NCBI RefSeq assembly: GCF_014640635.1
Contig: NZ_BMHI01000007.1
Span: forward strand, 62,001-126,000
Source of the DNA: Flexivirga endophytica
GTDB lineage: Bacteria; Actinomycetota; Actinomycetes; Actinomycetales; Dermatophilaceae
Reading direction: 5' to 3'
Length of the DNA: 64,000 nt
Part shown: positions 25,013 through 33,489 of the stretch, in pieces
Layout: the number at the start of each line of letters is the position of its first letter
How positions within the stretch are numbered: position 1 is the first letter of the stretch
Position numbers and translations under genes: made by a program
The notes under the pieces: generated by a model
Databases searched by the model: none
What the model was told of the DNA's origin: nothing
The model's input: the letters and a program-made list of their open reading frames with translations, nothing else

Positions 25013-25662
25013 CACTGCGTGGCTCCCGCGGTCGACAACGTCGGCACGCCGATGCGGCGACGAGCCGCGGGACGGTTCTCCGGTGCGCGGTGCGCCAGCG
25101 CCTCACGCAACTGGGCGCGACCACGGTGGATCCGGGACCGCACGGTGCCCAGCTTGATGCCGAGCGTGGCGGCGATCTCCTCGTAGGACAGACCCTCGAT
25201 GTCGCACAGCACGACGGCCGCCCGGAAGTCCGGTGCCAGCGCGTCGAGCGCGCGTTGTACGTCGTCGTCGAAGTGCGCGTCGGCGTAGACCTGCTCCGGG
25301 CTGCCTTCCCGGCTCGGCAGCCTGGCCGCGGCATCATCGGCGAGGGCATCGAACCGGATGCGCTGCTTACGACGCATCTTGTCGAGGAAGACATTGGTGG
25401 TGATGCGGTGCAACCAGCCCTCGAACGTGCCCGGCCGGTAGGAGTGCAAAGAACGGAAGACGCGCACGAACACGTCGTGCGTCAGGTCCTCCGCATCGTG
25501 CACGTTGCCGGTGAGTCGATAGGCCAGGCGGTAGACGCGCGCCGAGTGTTCGGTGACGATCTCCTCCCAGGTCGGCGGCTCCCACCCGGGCGGCGCCACA
25601 TCGGGCACCTCGGTCTTCACTGCACCCCGCAGCAGTTGATCGGTCATCGCTTCGCGTTCCAT
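25012..25662 (-). CDS. sigE: ECF RNA polymerase sigma factor SigE
   Basis: The protein has 216 residues. Region 2 is seen in [32 protein letters not shown] and [19 protein letters not shown]. Region 4 is [20 protein letters not shown] followed by [20 protein letters not shown]. This is an ECF-type envelope-stress sigma factor. The coupled ZAS anti-sigma gene, tatB further down and the divergent O-methyltransferase reproduce the mycobacterial sigE neighbourhood. The start at 25662 (MEREAM) is one choice; ATG 25647 (MTDQLL) is also possible. The 219-bp divergent region upstream holds a CGGAAGA/TCTTCCG palindrome (about 25709-25723), but I could not fix a promoter. Confidence 0.93.
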   Translation of the reverse strand: MEREAMTDQLLRGAVKTEVPDVAPPGWEPPTWEEIVTEHSARVYRLAYRLTGNVHDAEDLTHDVFVRVFRSLHSYRPGTFEGWLHRITTNVFLDKMRRKQRIRFDALADDAAARLPSREGSPEQVYADAHFDDDVQRALDALAPDFRAAVVLCDIEGLSYEEIAATLGIKLGTVRSRIHRGRAQLREALAHRAPENRPAARRRIGVPTLSTAGATQ

Positions 25663-25881
25663 CTCATCTGTCGTCGACCCTGAGGCTTACTGACTTCCTA
25701 CTTCTCACGGAAGATTCTTCCGCATCAACCTGTGGCTCTGCTGTGGCATCTCTGTCAGGCAGGACAGCCGACTAGGTCCCTACATCGCTCAACGAACGCC
25801 GGCGCGGTTTCGTTACCGACGCGCGTCAGATCGTCGCTCCCGGTTCGGCGACAGGGCGCCATACGCACTAGGTTCGTGGGC

Positions 25882-26514
25882 ATGTCATCACAGCGTGCGG
25901 CCAGCTGGGGGTATGCCGAGGAGTTCGTGCCCGAGCCCGAAGTCGTCGAGCGAGCCCGGGTGCGTGGGGAACAACTCGGATGTACGCCGATCGGCGCGGG
26001 CACCGGTCCCGCGCTGCGGCTGCTGACCGCGGCGACCCGCGCCAAGGCGGTCGTCGAGATAGGCACCGGCGCCGGCTCGTCAGGGCTGTGGCTGCTCGCC
26101 GGCATGCCCGCGGACGGCGTGCTGACCACGATCGACATCAAGGCCGAGCACCAGAGCGCCGCGCGACGTGCGTATGCCGACGCCGGCATCCCGCCGGCCC
26201 GCACCCGGATCATCACCGGAGACGCACTGCAGGTGACCCAGCGACTGGCCGACGGCAGCTACGACCTGGTCTTCGTCGACGCGCACAAGCCGGACTATCC
26301 CGCTTACGTCGAGGCGGCCGGGCGCCTGCTGCGCGCCGGCGGGCTGCTGTTGATCGACAACATGCTGTGGCACGACCGGGTCGCCGATCCGGCGGTGCGC
26401 GACGAGACCACGGTCGGGCTGCGCAACCTCGGGAAGCAGCTGCGCGACGACCCCGACTGGACGACCACGCTGTTGCCCGTCGGCGACGGCCTGTTCGCCG
26501 CCGTCAAGGCGTAA
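25882..26514 (+). CDS. SAM-dependent O-methyltransferase
   Basis: The protein has 210 residues from the ATG at 25882; the longer frame upstream lacks gene-like sequence. The SAM-binding motif I is AVVEIGTGAGSSGLWLL. The metal-binding Asp block is DLVFVDAHKPDYPAY, and LLIDNMLWHDRV follows. This is the cation-dependent methyltransferase_3 (COMT-like) family. It is divergent from sigE, as Rv1220c is in M. tuberculosis. The substrate is unknown. A shared 18-bp terminator separates it from the DUF3117 gene. Confidence 0.9.
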   Translation: MSSQRAASWGYAEEFVPEPEVVERARVRGEQLGCTPIGAGTGPALRLLTAATRAKAVVEIGTGAGSSGLWLLAGMPADGVLTTIDIKAEHQSAARRAYADAGIPPARTRIITGDALQVTQRLADGSYDLVFVDAHKPDYPAYVEAAGRLLRAGGLLLIDNMLWHDRVADPAVRDETTVGLRNLGKQLRDDPDWTTTLLPVGDGLFAAVKA

Positions 26515-26583
26515 TGTCCGGGGTGGCGGCTCCGCCCGCTCCGGGAAGCAACGGGTCGAACTCGGCTTCGTAACCGATACACA

Positions 26584-26623
26584 AAGACGGTCGCTCACCA
26601 CTGTTGTGGTGAGCGACCGTCTT
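26584..26623. terminator. Bidirectional terminator
   Basis: A perfect 18-bp stem (26584-26601 with 26606-26623) with loop TGTT lies between convergent genes. It has AAA on the left and CTTCATT on the right, so it can act in both directions. Confidence 0.85.
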
Positions 26624-26640
26624 CATTGCGCTGATCCTGA

Positions 26641-26808
26641 TCAGCCGATGCAGCCCTTGATGGCGTCACCGAGTGCTTCTGCCTCCTCGGCGTTCATCTC
26701 GACAACCAAGCGGCCACCGCCCTCGAGCGGCATGCGCAGGAGAATGCTGCGGCCTTCCTTGGTCACCTCGAGAGGCCCGTCTCCGGTCCTCGGCTTCATT
26801 GCCGCCAT
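26641..26808 (-). CDS. DUF3117 small conserved protein
   Basis: The protein has 55 residues from the ATG at 26808, which has a strong GGAAGGGGAAG ribosome site. The sequence starts MAAMKPRTGDGPLEVTKEGR and includes GGRLVVEMNAEEAEAL. This matches DUF3117, a small, highly conserved actinobacterial family with a two-strand and helix pattern and no known role. Longer frames to 26982 add only shadow sequence. It is monocistronic and ends in the shared terminator. Confidence 0.9.
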   Translation of the reverse strand: MAAMKPRTGDGPLEVTKEGRSILLRMPLEGGGRLVVEMNAEEAEALGDAIKGCIG

Positions 26809-27036
26809 CGGCTTCCCCTTCCGTCCGCGTGGCTCAAATCCTCGGGCGCACCAATGCCACGCGGTGGTTTCGGCGCCGGGGATCCGGCGGGTGCGACCAA
26901 CAGTCCTGCGCATTATTTCAGTTTCCGCGCCGCGGAGGGAAATCCTCGTGCCCGGATACGCTGCAGGCCTGCCCGCCGGCACGTCGCCCAGCGGCTGCCG
27001 CCAGTCCCCCGACCACCGTCAAGGAGCATCCTGCGC

Positions 27037-27840
27037 ATGACCGATTCCACTGCGTCCGCACCCGTCGTCACCGAGCGTTCCGGCGGTGTCACCACCGTCC
27101 GGCTGAACCGGCCGGACGCGATGAACTCACTCGACATCGCCACCAAGGAGGCGCTGCTCGCGACGTTGCAGGACGTGGCAACCGATGAGTCGGTGCGCTG
27201 CGTGGTGCTCACCGGGACCGGCCGGGCGTTCTGCGTCGGACAGGACTTGAAGGAGCACGTCGGCCTCCTGGCGGAGGGCTCCGACGCGCTCTTCACCACG
27301 GTGCCCGAGCACTACAACCCGATCGTCACGCTGCTCTCGACGATGGACAAGCCGGTCGTCGCGGCGGTCAACGGTGTGGCGGCAGGTGCGGGCGCGGCGT
27401 TCGCCTTCGCCGCGGACGTGCGGATCCTGGCCGACTCGGCCGGCTTCAACCTGGCCTTCACCGGCATCGCGCTGTCGAGTGACTCGGGATCGTCCTTCTG
27501 GTTGCCGCGGCTGGTCGGTGTCGCCAAGGCGAAAGAACTCCTGCTGATGCCGCGGACGGTGCCGGCGGACGAGGCATTGGAACTCGGACTCGCAACCCAG
27601 GTGGTTCCCGCGGACGAGTTCGCCGGCGCGGTCGACGAACTCGCCATCCGCCTGGCGGCCGGCCCCACCAAGGCGTACGGCGCCATCCGGCGCGCGGTGG
27701 AGTTCTCCGCGACGCACACGCTGGCCGAGTCACTGGCCCACGAGGCGGAGTTGATGACGACCACCGGCCGCACGGAGGACCACCGCGCCGCGGTCGACGC
27801 GTTCCTCGCGAAGGAGAAGCCCACCTTCGAGGGTCGCTGA
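27037..27840 (+). CDS. Enoyl-CoA hydratase/isomerase family protein
   Basis: The protein has 267 residues from the ATG at 27037, with AAGGAG upstream. It has the crotonase fold, with the CoA-binding GRAFCVGQDLKEH and the oxyanion-hole loop VNGVAAGAGAAFAFAADVRI. The residue after the oxyanion loop segment is FTGIALSSDSGSSFWLPRLVG, where Asp replaces one of the classical hydratase Glu residues. This pattern is typical of PaaG-like isomerases. It may act in fatty-acid or phenylacetate breakdown, but no partner genes are adjacent, so the substrate is open. Confidence 0.88.
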   Translation: MTDSTASAPVVTERSGGVTTVRLNRPDAMNSLDIATKEALLATLQDVATDESVRCVVLTGTGRAFCVGQDLKEHVGLLAEGSDALFTTVPEHYNPIVTLLSTMDKPVVAAVNGVAAGAGAAFAFAADVRILADSAGFNLAFTGIALSSDSGSSFWLPRLVGVAKAKELLLMPRTVPADEALELGLATQVVPADEFAGAVDELAIRLAAGPTKAYGAIRRAVEFSATHTLAESLAHEAELMTTTGRTEDHRAAVDAFLAKEKPTFEGR

Positions 27841-27984
27841 CAGCCATTCCGAGCGCCGGCCCTCCGGCGAACCACTCGCTACTGTCGCCACTTCCTCGCC
27901 CGCGGGCCAAGTGCTGCCGTTACGAACCGGCAACCTTGTGACGGCGGTCACTCGCGCTCCCGGCATACGTGAAAGACTTGCGTC

Positions 27985-28428
27985 ATGGCAGCGCTGATCT
28001 GGTTCGCGGGAGGCGTGTTGCTGGCGGCCGCGGAAGCGCTCAGCGGTGACTTCGTCCTGCTGATGCTGGGCGGCGGCGCTCTTGCCGCCGCGCTGGCTTC
28101 CTTCCTTGGCGCGCCGTTGTGGCTGGCGACCATCGTCTTCGCGGTGGTGTCGGTCGGCCTGGTGTTCGGCATACGACCGGTGATAAAGCGCCACCTGCTG
28201 AGTTCGCCGACGGTCCCGACCGGCATCGAGGCGCTGCGAGGACAGGAAGCGACGGTGCTGGCCGCGTTCGGCAACGACGGCGGCCGGGTGCGCATCGGCG
28301 GCGACGTCTGGACGGCGCGGCCGGCCGACGAGAACGACACGTTCCGCAGTGGCGAGAGCGTGATCGTCCAAGACATCGACGGCGCCACAGCCGTCGTGAA
28401 ACGGGGAGATGACTCATGGCAGTCCTGA
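27985..28428 (+). CDS. NfeD-like membrane protein
   Basis: The protein has 147 residues. Two hydrophobic segments (residues 3-20 with ALIWFAGGVLLAAAEALS, and 25-60) are followed by a soluble OB-fold of about 70 residues with LRGQEATVLAAFGNDGGRVRI and SVIVQDIDGATAVVKR. This is the short form of NfeD. Its end overlaps the SPFH gene by 13 bases, so the two are translationally coupled. NfeD and SPFH proteins are known partners in membrane-microdomain or membrane-quality systems. Confidence 0.9.
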   Translation: MAALIWFAGGVLLAAAEALSGDFVLLMLGGGALAAALASFLGAPLWLATIVFAVVSVGLVFGIRPVIKRHLLSSPTVPTGIEALRGQEATVLAAFGNDGGRVRIGGDVWTARPADENDTFRSGESVIVQDIDGATAVVKRGDDSWQS

Positions 28429-29780
28429 TAGTTGTCGCAGTGATAGTGATCCTGGTGATCGCTGTAGTCGCGAAGTCGGTGGCGCTGATACCGCAGGCGG
28501 AGGCCGCGGTCATCGAGCGACTCGGTCGATACACCAAGACGGTGTCCGGGCAGTTGGCGCTGCTGGTGCCGTTCATCGACCGAGTGCGCGCCCGGGTCGA
28601 CCTGCGTGAGCGGGTCGTCTCGTTCCCGCCGCAGCCGGTGATCACCGAGGACAACCTGACGGTCAACATCGACACCGTCGTCTACTTCCAGGTGACCGAG
28701 CCGCGCGCCGCGGTCTACGAGATCAACGACTACATCGTCGGTGTCGAGCAGCTGACCACCACGACCCTGCGCAACGTCGTCGGTGGTATGACACTGGAGG
28801 AGACCCTGACCTCCCGCGAGACCATCAACGCGCAGCTGCGCGGGGTGCTGGACGAGGCGACCGGCCGCTGGGGACTGCGCGTCGCCCGGGTCGAGCTGAA
28901 GTCGATCTTCCCGCCGCCGTCGATCCAGGAGTCGATGGAGAAGCAGATGAAGGCCGACCGCGAGAAGCGCGCGACCATCCTGGCGGCCGAGGGCCACCGG
29001 GAGGCGGCGATCAAGTCGGCCGAAGGTGACAAGCAGAGCCAGATTCTGGCAGCCGAGGGTGCCAAGCAGGCGTCGATCCTCTCCGCGGAGGGTGAGCGCA
29101 AGTCGCAGGTGCTGCGCGCCGAGGGTGAGCGCGCCGCCAAGTACTTGCACGCGCAGGGTGAGGCCAAGGCGATCGAGAAGACCTTCAACGCGATCAAGTC
29201 CAGCAACCCGACGCCGGAGCTGCTGGCCTACGAATACCTGCGGATGCTGCCGGAGATGGCCAAGGGCGAGGCGAGCAAGGTCTGGGTCGTGCCCAGCGAC
29301 TTCGGGTCGGCGTTGCAGGGCTTCGCCAAGTCTTTCGGCGCACAGGGCGACGACGGCACCTTCCGCTACGAAGCTCCCGCCCCCGAGGAGCGTGCCCCGG
29401 TCGAGGACGAGGACGTCGCCGACTGGTTCAAGCTGGAGCGCGACCCGGTGGTCGCGCAGGCGGTCGCCGACGCAGAGGCGGTCGCACGCACGACCACGGA
29501 CATGGATGACGTTCGGGCACCGCGGACCAGCCGCGCCAACCGACCCTCCGCGCCGGCAACGACGTCCGAGCCGGAAGACGACGCGGAGCCGGCGCCCGAC
29601 GTGCGGGCCACGCAGGCCCAGCCGCAGATTCCCGGCTCGAGCGAGCACCAACAGCTCTCCGGCCCGCCGCCGGGTTACCCGCCGCAGGGAGTGCAGTTGC
29701 CCGGCCACCAGCCCCAGGCCGCGCCGCAGCCACCGCCACCCGGTCAGCCGGGTCCGGAGCAGAACGGCCCGCAGCAGTAG
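28416..29780 (+). CDS. SPFH/Band 7 (QmcA/stomatin-like) membrane protein
   Basis: The protein has 454 residues. One N-terminal membrane helix (residues 2-22) precedes an SPFH domain with ERLGRYTKTVSGQLALLVPF and TEDNLTVNIDTVVYFQV. Residues 175-260 are a coiled coil of Ala/Glu/Lys repeats (ILAAEGHREAA, ILAAEGAKQ, ILSAEGERKSQ). After the conserved LAYEYLRMLPEMA, the last 130 residues are an acidic then Pro/Gln-rich tail, longer than in QmcA (about 305 residues). It is coupled to NfeD and likely forms membrane oligomers. Confidence 0.92.
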   Translation: MAVLIVVAVIVILVIAVVAKSVALIPQAEAAVIERLGRYTKTVSGQLALLVPFIDRVRARVDLRERVVSFPPQPVITEDNLTVNIDTVVYFQVTEPRAAVYEINDYIVGVEQLTTTTLRNVVGGMTLEETLTSRETINAQLRGVLDEATGRWGLRVARVELKSIFPPPSIQESMEKQMKADREKRATILAAEGHREAAIKSAEGDKQSQILAAEGAKQASILSAEGERKSQVLRAEGERAAKYLHAQGEAKAIEKTFNAIKSSNPTPELLAYEYLRMLPEMAKGEASKVWVVPSDFGSALQGFAKSFGAQGDDGTFRYEAPAPEERAPVEDEDVADWFKLERDPVVAQAVADAEAVARTTTDMDDVRAPRTSRANRPSAPATTSEPEDDAEPAPDVRATQAQPQIPGSSEHQQLSGPPPGYPPQGVQLPGHQPQAAPQPPPPGQPGPEQNGPQQ

Positions 29781-29798
29781 GCAGACACCACCTCCGCC

Positions 29799-29885
29799 GA
29801 GTGGCTCACTAAATAGTCGAGAGGCTCAGTAAATCGGTCGCTTTCCCGGTTTTACTGAGCCTCTCGGCGTTCAGGTGAGCCTCTC
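29799..29885. repeat. Nested double inverted repeat, element D
   Basis: GAGWGGCTCA occurs at 29799-29808 and 29819-29828. Its inverse TGAGCCTCTC occurs at 29856-29865 and 29876-29885. The period is 20 on both arms. The inner pair extends to a perfect 16-bp stem (29818-29833 with 29851-29866). It lies between convergent genes and can also act as a terminator (TTTT in the inner loop side). Confidence 0.9.
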
Positions 29886-29911
29886 GGCGCAAGGGGGTGT
29901 TGGGGCGTCGG

Positions 29912-31195
29912 TCAGATGGGGTCGCCGCTGACGTGTCGCAGCACCAGCAGCGTCCAGCACCACCAGACCTGCCAGCCGAGACCGAGGCCGACCCAGATGA
30001 CGGTCCGCCACCCGACGAGCAGCCGCTTCGCGTGGTCCTTCCAGCCCGCCCCGACGAACACGATCAGGATCGGGAACATGAAGAGCAGGTAGCGGTAGGT
30101 GCTGGTCCACGCATCCAACACAGCGAGCAGGTAGAAGCCGTAGGCGAGCAGCCAGGTGCGCATCACTGCACCCATCGCATCGGCCCACGGCCCGACGGTG
30201 ATCACCACGAAGCCGACGATCAGCACCGTGAGCACCAGCGCGGCCAGCACGCCGTTGCCCATCAGCTCGTCGAAGTTGGCGGCCCAGGGCTGGAAGTAGA
30301 CGATCGTGTTGCCGGTGCGCCAGGAGGCCATCGTGTCGGTGTATGCCGAGGGCACGCCCGTTCGCAGCGCGGCGATCGCCGGCCACAGCCCGCCCGCGAC
30401 GCCGCAGGCGACCAGTGTGGAGCCCATTGCGAGCCATTCGGGGCGGGTGACCGGGCGCTCCTCGCGTTCGCGCCAGCGCATCCAGACGGCGACCAGTGCG
30501 ACGACTCCGAGCGGTACTGCGACCGGGCGCGCCAACCCGGTAGCGAGCGCGGCGGCACTCGCCAGCCACCACTGTTGGCGCTGGAGCGCGAGCAGAGCAC
30601 CGATCAGCAGCACCAGGGCGAGTGACTCGGTGTAGGTCATCTGCAACACCGGTGACGGCGGCGACGCGGCAAAGACGCACACGACGCAGAAGGCGACGAC
30701 CGGGCCGACCTTGTCGCGCACGAGTACGGCCATCAGACCGACCGCCACCGCGCCGAGTACCACTGAAAGCAGCGAGCCGACCACCGCGAACGATCCGCCG
30801 GTCAGGTGCATCAGCACCCACACCATCGCGGGATACATCGGGTAGAACGCCCACGGGTTCTGCTGGACGACCCCACCGTCCTCGGGCAGCTGCGCGGGAT
30901 AGCCCTGCTCGACGATGGTCTGATACCAGCGGCCGTCCCACACGTGGGTCATCTGCCAGTAGTCCTGATGACCGTTGGAGAAGAAGATGAAGCTCGGATC
31001 CTGTTGTCCGGCAACGAGTTGCATCACGATCGCGGAGAAGACGCGGAACACCAGGAAGGCGACGATCGAGCACATCAGCAGCCGGCGTTGCACGAGGTCG
31101 AGGCCGCGTGCGCGCCATATCTGCAGTCGGGTCGGCGCCGTGAGACTGCGCAGCTTCTGCGACCGCTCGGCGGCCTTGGTGGTGGTGCTCGTCAT
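29912..31195 (-). CDS. Membrane glycosyltransferase, PIG-V/GT-C-like mannosyltransferase
   Basis: The protein has 427 residues from the ATG at 31195, overlapping the tag stop (ATGA). About ten membrane helices are visible. Between the first two lies an extracytoplasmic loop with WDGRWYQTIVEQGYP, whose Asp fits the GT-C catalytic position, and NPWAFYPMYPAMVW. This matches PIG-V-like and actinobacterial polyprenyl-phosphate-dependent mannosyltransferases. The donor and acceptor are inferred. It is the last gene of a four-gene minus-strand operon. Confidence 0.83.
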   Translation of the reverse strand: MTSTTTKAAERSQKLRSLTAPTRLQIWRARGLDLVQRRLLMCSIVAFLVFRVFSAIVMQLVAGQQDPSFIFFSNGHQDYWQMTHVWDGRWYQTIVEQGYPAQLPEDGGVVQQNPWAFYPMYPAMVWVLMHLTGGSFAVVGSLLSVVLGAVAVGLMAVLVRDKVGPVVAFCVVCVFAASPPSPVLQMTYTESLALVLLIGALLALQRQQWWLASAAALATGLARPVAVPLGVVALVAVWMRWREREERPVTRPEWLAMGSTLVACGVAGGLWPAIAALRTGVPSAYTDTMASWRTGNTIVYFQPWAANFDELMGNGVLAALVLTVLIVGFVVITVGPWADAMGAVMRTWLLAYGFYLLAVLDAWTSTYRYLLFMFPILIVFVGAGWKDHAKRLLVGWRTVIWVGLGLGWQVWWCWTLLVLRHVSGDPI

Positions 31196-31776
31196 CGGGC
31201 CCCCCGGAAGCAACCGGCGACGTGATCGTCGACCAGGCCGCACGCCTGCATCGCGGCATACATCGTGGTCGGACCGACGTGCGCGAAGCCGGCCTTCTTC
31301 AAAGCCTTTGCCAATGCTATGGATTCGGGCGTCTGCGCCGGGATCTCGGCGAAGCTCGCCGGCTGCTGGTGGGTCGCCGGCACATGCGACCACACGAGTT
31401 CGTCGAGGCCGCCGGCCTCGCGCAACCGAAGCACCGCTTGCGCGTTGGTGATCGCAGCGTCGATCTTGCGCCGGTTGCGGACGATCGCGGCGTCCTGCAT
31501 CAACCGCTCCACGTCAGCCGGCCCGTATGCCGCCACGACCTCCGCGTCGAAGTCGGCGAACGCGGACCGGAACGCCGGGCGCTTGCGCAGGATGGTGATC
31601 CACGCCAAGCCGGACTGGAACGCCTCGAGCGTGATGCGTTCGTAGAGCGCGCGCTCACCGCGGACGGCGACGCCCCACTCGGCGTCGTGGTAGGCGCGGT
31701 AGTCGTCACTGCCGTCGGCCCACGCGCAGCGCGCCATACCGTCCGGACCGACCACCAGCGAGGGACGTTCAGTCAT
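31192..31776 (-). CDS. tag: DNA-3-methyladenine glycosylase I
   Basis: The protein has 194 residues from the ATG at 31776, with GGGAGG upstream. It shows the TagA signature RCAWADGSDDYRAYHDAEWG, the helix FQSGLAWITILRKRPAFR and a C-terminal zinc-site region with FAHVGPTTMYAAMQACGLV and DDHVAGC. The enzyme removes 3-methyladenine from alkylated DNA. It overlaps the SRPBCC gene by 8 bases and the glycosyltransferase by 4. Confidence 0.95.
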   Translation of the reverse strand: MTERPSLVVGPDGMARCAWADGSDDYRAYHDAEWGVAVRGERALYERITLEAFQSGLAWITILRKRPAFRSAFADFDAEVVAAYGPADVERLMQDAAIVRNRRKIDAAITNAQAVLRLREAGGLDELVWSHVPATHQQPASFAEIPAQTPESIALAKALKKAGFAHVGPTTMYAAMQACGLVDDHVAGCFRGAR

Positions 31777-32212
31777 GTTCGGCCTCCCGTGCGATCGCAC
31801 GCACCACATGCCGATACAGCGGTATGGCGCTCACCTTCGCCACCGGGACGGCCAGACGGCGCAACCAGTGCGGCGCGGGTCCCACGTCCGTCGTCCAGCG
31901 CAGCCGCGAGCCGGCGCCGACCGGTTCGACCTCGAGCAACGTCCGCCCGCCCAGGATGCGACCGGTCTTGCGCAGTTCGCAACTGCCCCGCTCCCCCGGC
32001 GGCGACCACCGGGTGACGACCATCGGGTCATGCAGTCGCAGCGGCCCGATGCGTGTCGTTGCGTGTAGCCGCAGGTCGACACCGGGGCTGCCGGCGTCGA
32101 CGCGCACGGTCGTCAGCGGGAAGAACCGGCTGTGACCGGGCCAGTCGGTCGCCACCTGCCAGAGCCGGGCAACGGAGGCCGAAGATTCCTGCACGAGCAC
32201 TACGTCGGACAC
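31769..32212 (-). CDS. SRPBCC (START-like) family protein
   Basis: The protein has 147 residues from the GTG at 32212. Its pattern is that of polyketide cyclase/START proteins: VLVQESSASVARLWQVATDW, the middle strand DPMVVTRWSPPGERGSCELR and RLRWTTDVGPAPHWLRRL. It probably has a hydrophobic ligand pocket, with ligand unknown. It lies 7 bases after the DivIVA-like gene and overlaps tag by 8 bases. Confidence 0.8.
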   Translation of the reverse strand: MSDVVLVQESSASVARLWQVATDWPGHSRFFPLTTVRVDAGSPGVDLRLHATTRIGPLRLHDPMVVTRWSPPGERGSCELRKTGRILGGRTLLEVEPVGAGSRLRWTTDVGPAPHWLRRLAVPVAKVSAIPLYRHVVRAIAREAEHD

Positions 32213-32219
32213 CGCGCGC

Positions 32220-32516
32220 TCAGTCGCGCACGGGGCGGGTGCCGTCAGCGCGCAGCATCGCGATCTCGTCGTCGCGAGCCGCCAGCTCGGCGCACAACCG
32301 GTCGAGCACCTCGTCGACCTGACCCATCCGGTAACCGCGCAGCGTCTGGTCGAAGCGCACCTGCTCGATGTCCTCGACGGTGACCACTCCACGCGGAAGC
32401 GACTCGAAGGGAGAGGTCCCCGTCGGGTCCTCCAGGTGGGTCCCGAAGTGTCCGAGGATCGCGAAGACGACGAGGCCGATGACCACGACCAGCAGCGCGA
32501 TGAGGAAGACGATCAC
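32220..32516 (-). CDS. DivIVA-domain membrane protein
   Basis: The protein has 98 residues with a GTG start. One N-terminal helix, IVFLIALLVVVIGLVVFAIL, is followed by a DivIVA-type segment, IEQVRFDQTLRGYRMGQVDE, and VLDRLCAELAARDDE. The RGYRMGQVDEVL signature is that of the short DivIVA/Wag31-like domain, though full-length Wag31 is much longer and lacks a leading membrane helix. A role at the membrane in cell-shape or septum placement is inferred only. It heads the SRPBCC-tag-glycosyltransferase operon; a 52-bp tandem repeat lies immediately upstream of its start. Confidence 0.82.
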   Translation of the reverse strand: MIVFLIALLVVVIGLVVFAILGHFGTHLEDPTGTSPFESLPRGVVTVEDIEQVRFDQTLRGYRMGQVDEVLDRLCAELAARDDEIAMLRADGTRPVRD

Positions 32517-32545
32517 GCCCTCAGACTAACTGTCGCACCGGACAC

Positions 32546-32684
32546 CGTCCCGACAGACCGACCGTCGGCACTTCGGGACACCGATACCGCCCACACCCGT
32601 CCCGACAGACCGACCGTCGGCACTTCGGGACACCGATACCGCCCACACCCGTCCCGACAGACCGACCGTCGGCACTTCGGGACA
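32546..32684. repeat. 52-bp tandem repeat, 2.7 units, each with a palindrome
   Basis: Units start at 32546, 32598 and 32650. Each begins CGTCCCGACAGACCGACCG and holds an inverted repeat GTCCCGA...TCGGGAC around a CCGAC/GTCGG core. The 17-nt spacers between the palindromes are identical, so this is not a CRISPR array. It lies 30 bases upstream of the DivIVA-like start. Confidence 0.95.
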
Positions 32685-32707
32685 GGTTCCGGCCTCGGGG
32701 CCGGTCG

Positions 32708-33463
32708 TCACTCAGGTCTGGTCGCGCCGAGGTTCTCGCCGTCGGAGGTGATGATCCGCACGGCCTCGGCGGGGTCGTCCACGATCTGCAACCGGTGGAT
32801 GTCCTTCTCGCCGACCATCCCCTCGGCATACAGGGTGTCGCGGATGAAGTTGATCATCGGTGTCCAGAAACCCTTGCCCAGCAACACGATCGGGAAGCTG
32901 GTGACCTTCTGGGTCTGCGCCAGGGTGACCGCCTCGAAGAGCTCATCGAGGGTCCCGAAACCGCCGGGCAGCACGACATACCCCTGCGCGTATTTCACGA
33001 ACATCGTCTTGCGCGCGAAGAAATAGCGGAAGTTGACGCCGAGGTCGACATACGGGTTGAGGCCGGACTCGAAGGGCAGCTCGATGCCCAGGCCGACGCT
33101 CGTGCCGCCGGCTTCGAAGGCGCCCTTGTTGGCCGCCTCCATCGCACCAGGTCCGCCACCGGTGATCACGGCGTAGCCGGCGTCGGCCAGCAACCGGCCC
33201 AGCTCGACGCCCTTGGCGTAGTAGTCACTGTCCGGTTTGATCCGGGCCGACCCGAAGACGCTGACCGCGGGGCCGATCTCGGCGAGCGTGCCGAAGCCCT
33301 CGACGAACTCGGCCTGGATGCGCATGACACGCCACGGGTCGGTGTGCAGCCAGTCGGTGTCCTGCGACTGGTCGAGCAGTCGCTGGTCCGTGGTCGTGGC
33401 AGGGACGTGGCGGCCGCGCAAGGTGGTCGCACCCTTTCGATATACCTCGGATTCGTTGGTCAC
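32708..33463 (-). CDS. LOG/TIGR00730 Rossmann-fold protein
   Basis: The protein has 251 residues from the GTG at 33463. It has the LOG-family motifs VITGGGPGAMEAANKGAFEAG and VVLPGGFGTLDELFEAVTLA (first part shown). These are the phosphoribohydrolase hallmarks of cytokinin-activating LOG enzymes and bacterial nucleotide 5'-monophosphate nucleosidases. It probably hydrolyses AMP-type nucleotides. It lies upstream of the 52-bp tandem repeat, 27 bases after dapE in the same direction (dapE ends at 33490). Confidence 0.93.
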   Translation of the reverse strand: MTNESEVYRKGATTLRGRHVPATTTDQRLLDQSQDTDWLHTDPWRVMRIQAEFVEGFGTLAEIGPAVSVFGSARIKPDSDYYAKGVELGRLLADAGYAVITGGGPGAMEAANKGAFEAGGTSVGLGIELPFESGLNPYVDLGVNFRYFFARKTMFVKYAQGYVVLPGGFGTLDELFEAVTLAQTQKVTSFPIVLLGKGFWTPMINFIRDTLYAEGMVGEKDIHRLQIVDDPAEAVRIITSDGENLGATRPE

Positions 33464-33489
33464 GGCGTCAATCTCTCACACGGCGGCGT

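Noticed and set aside
32546-32684. Possible CRISPR array
   Set aside because: The spacers between palindromes are identical (a 52-bp tandem repeat) and no cas gene is near.
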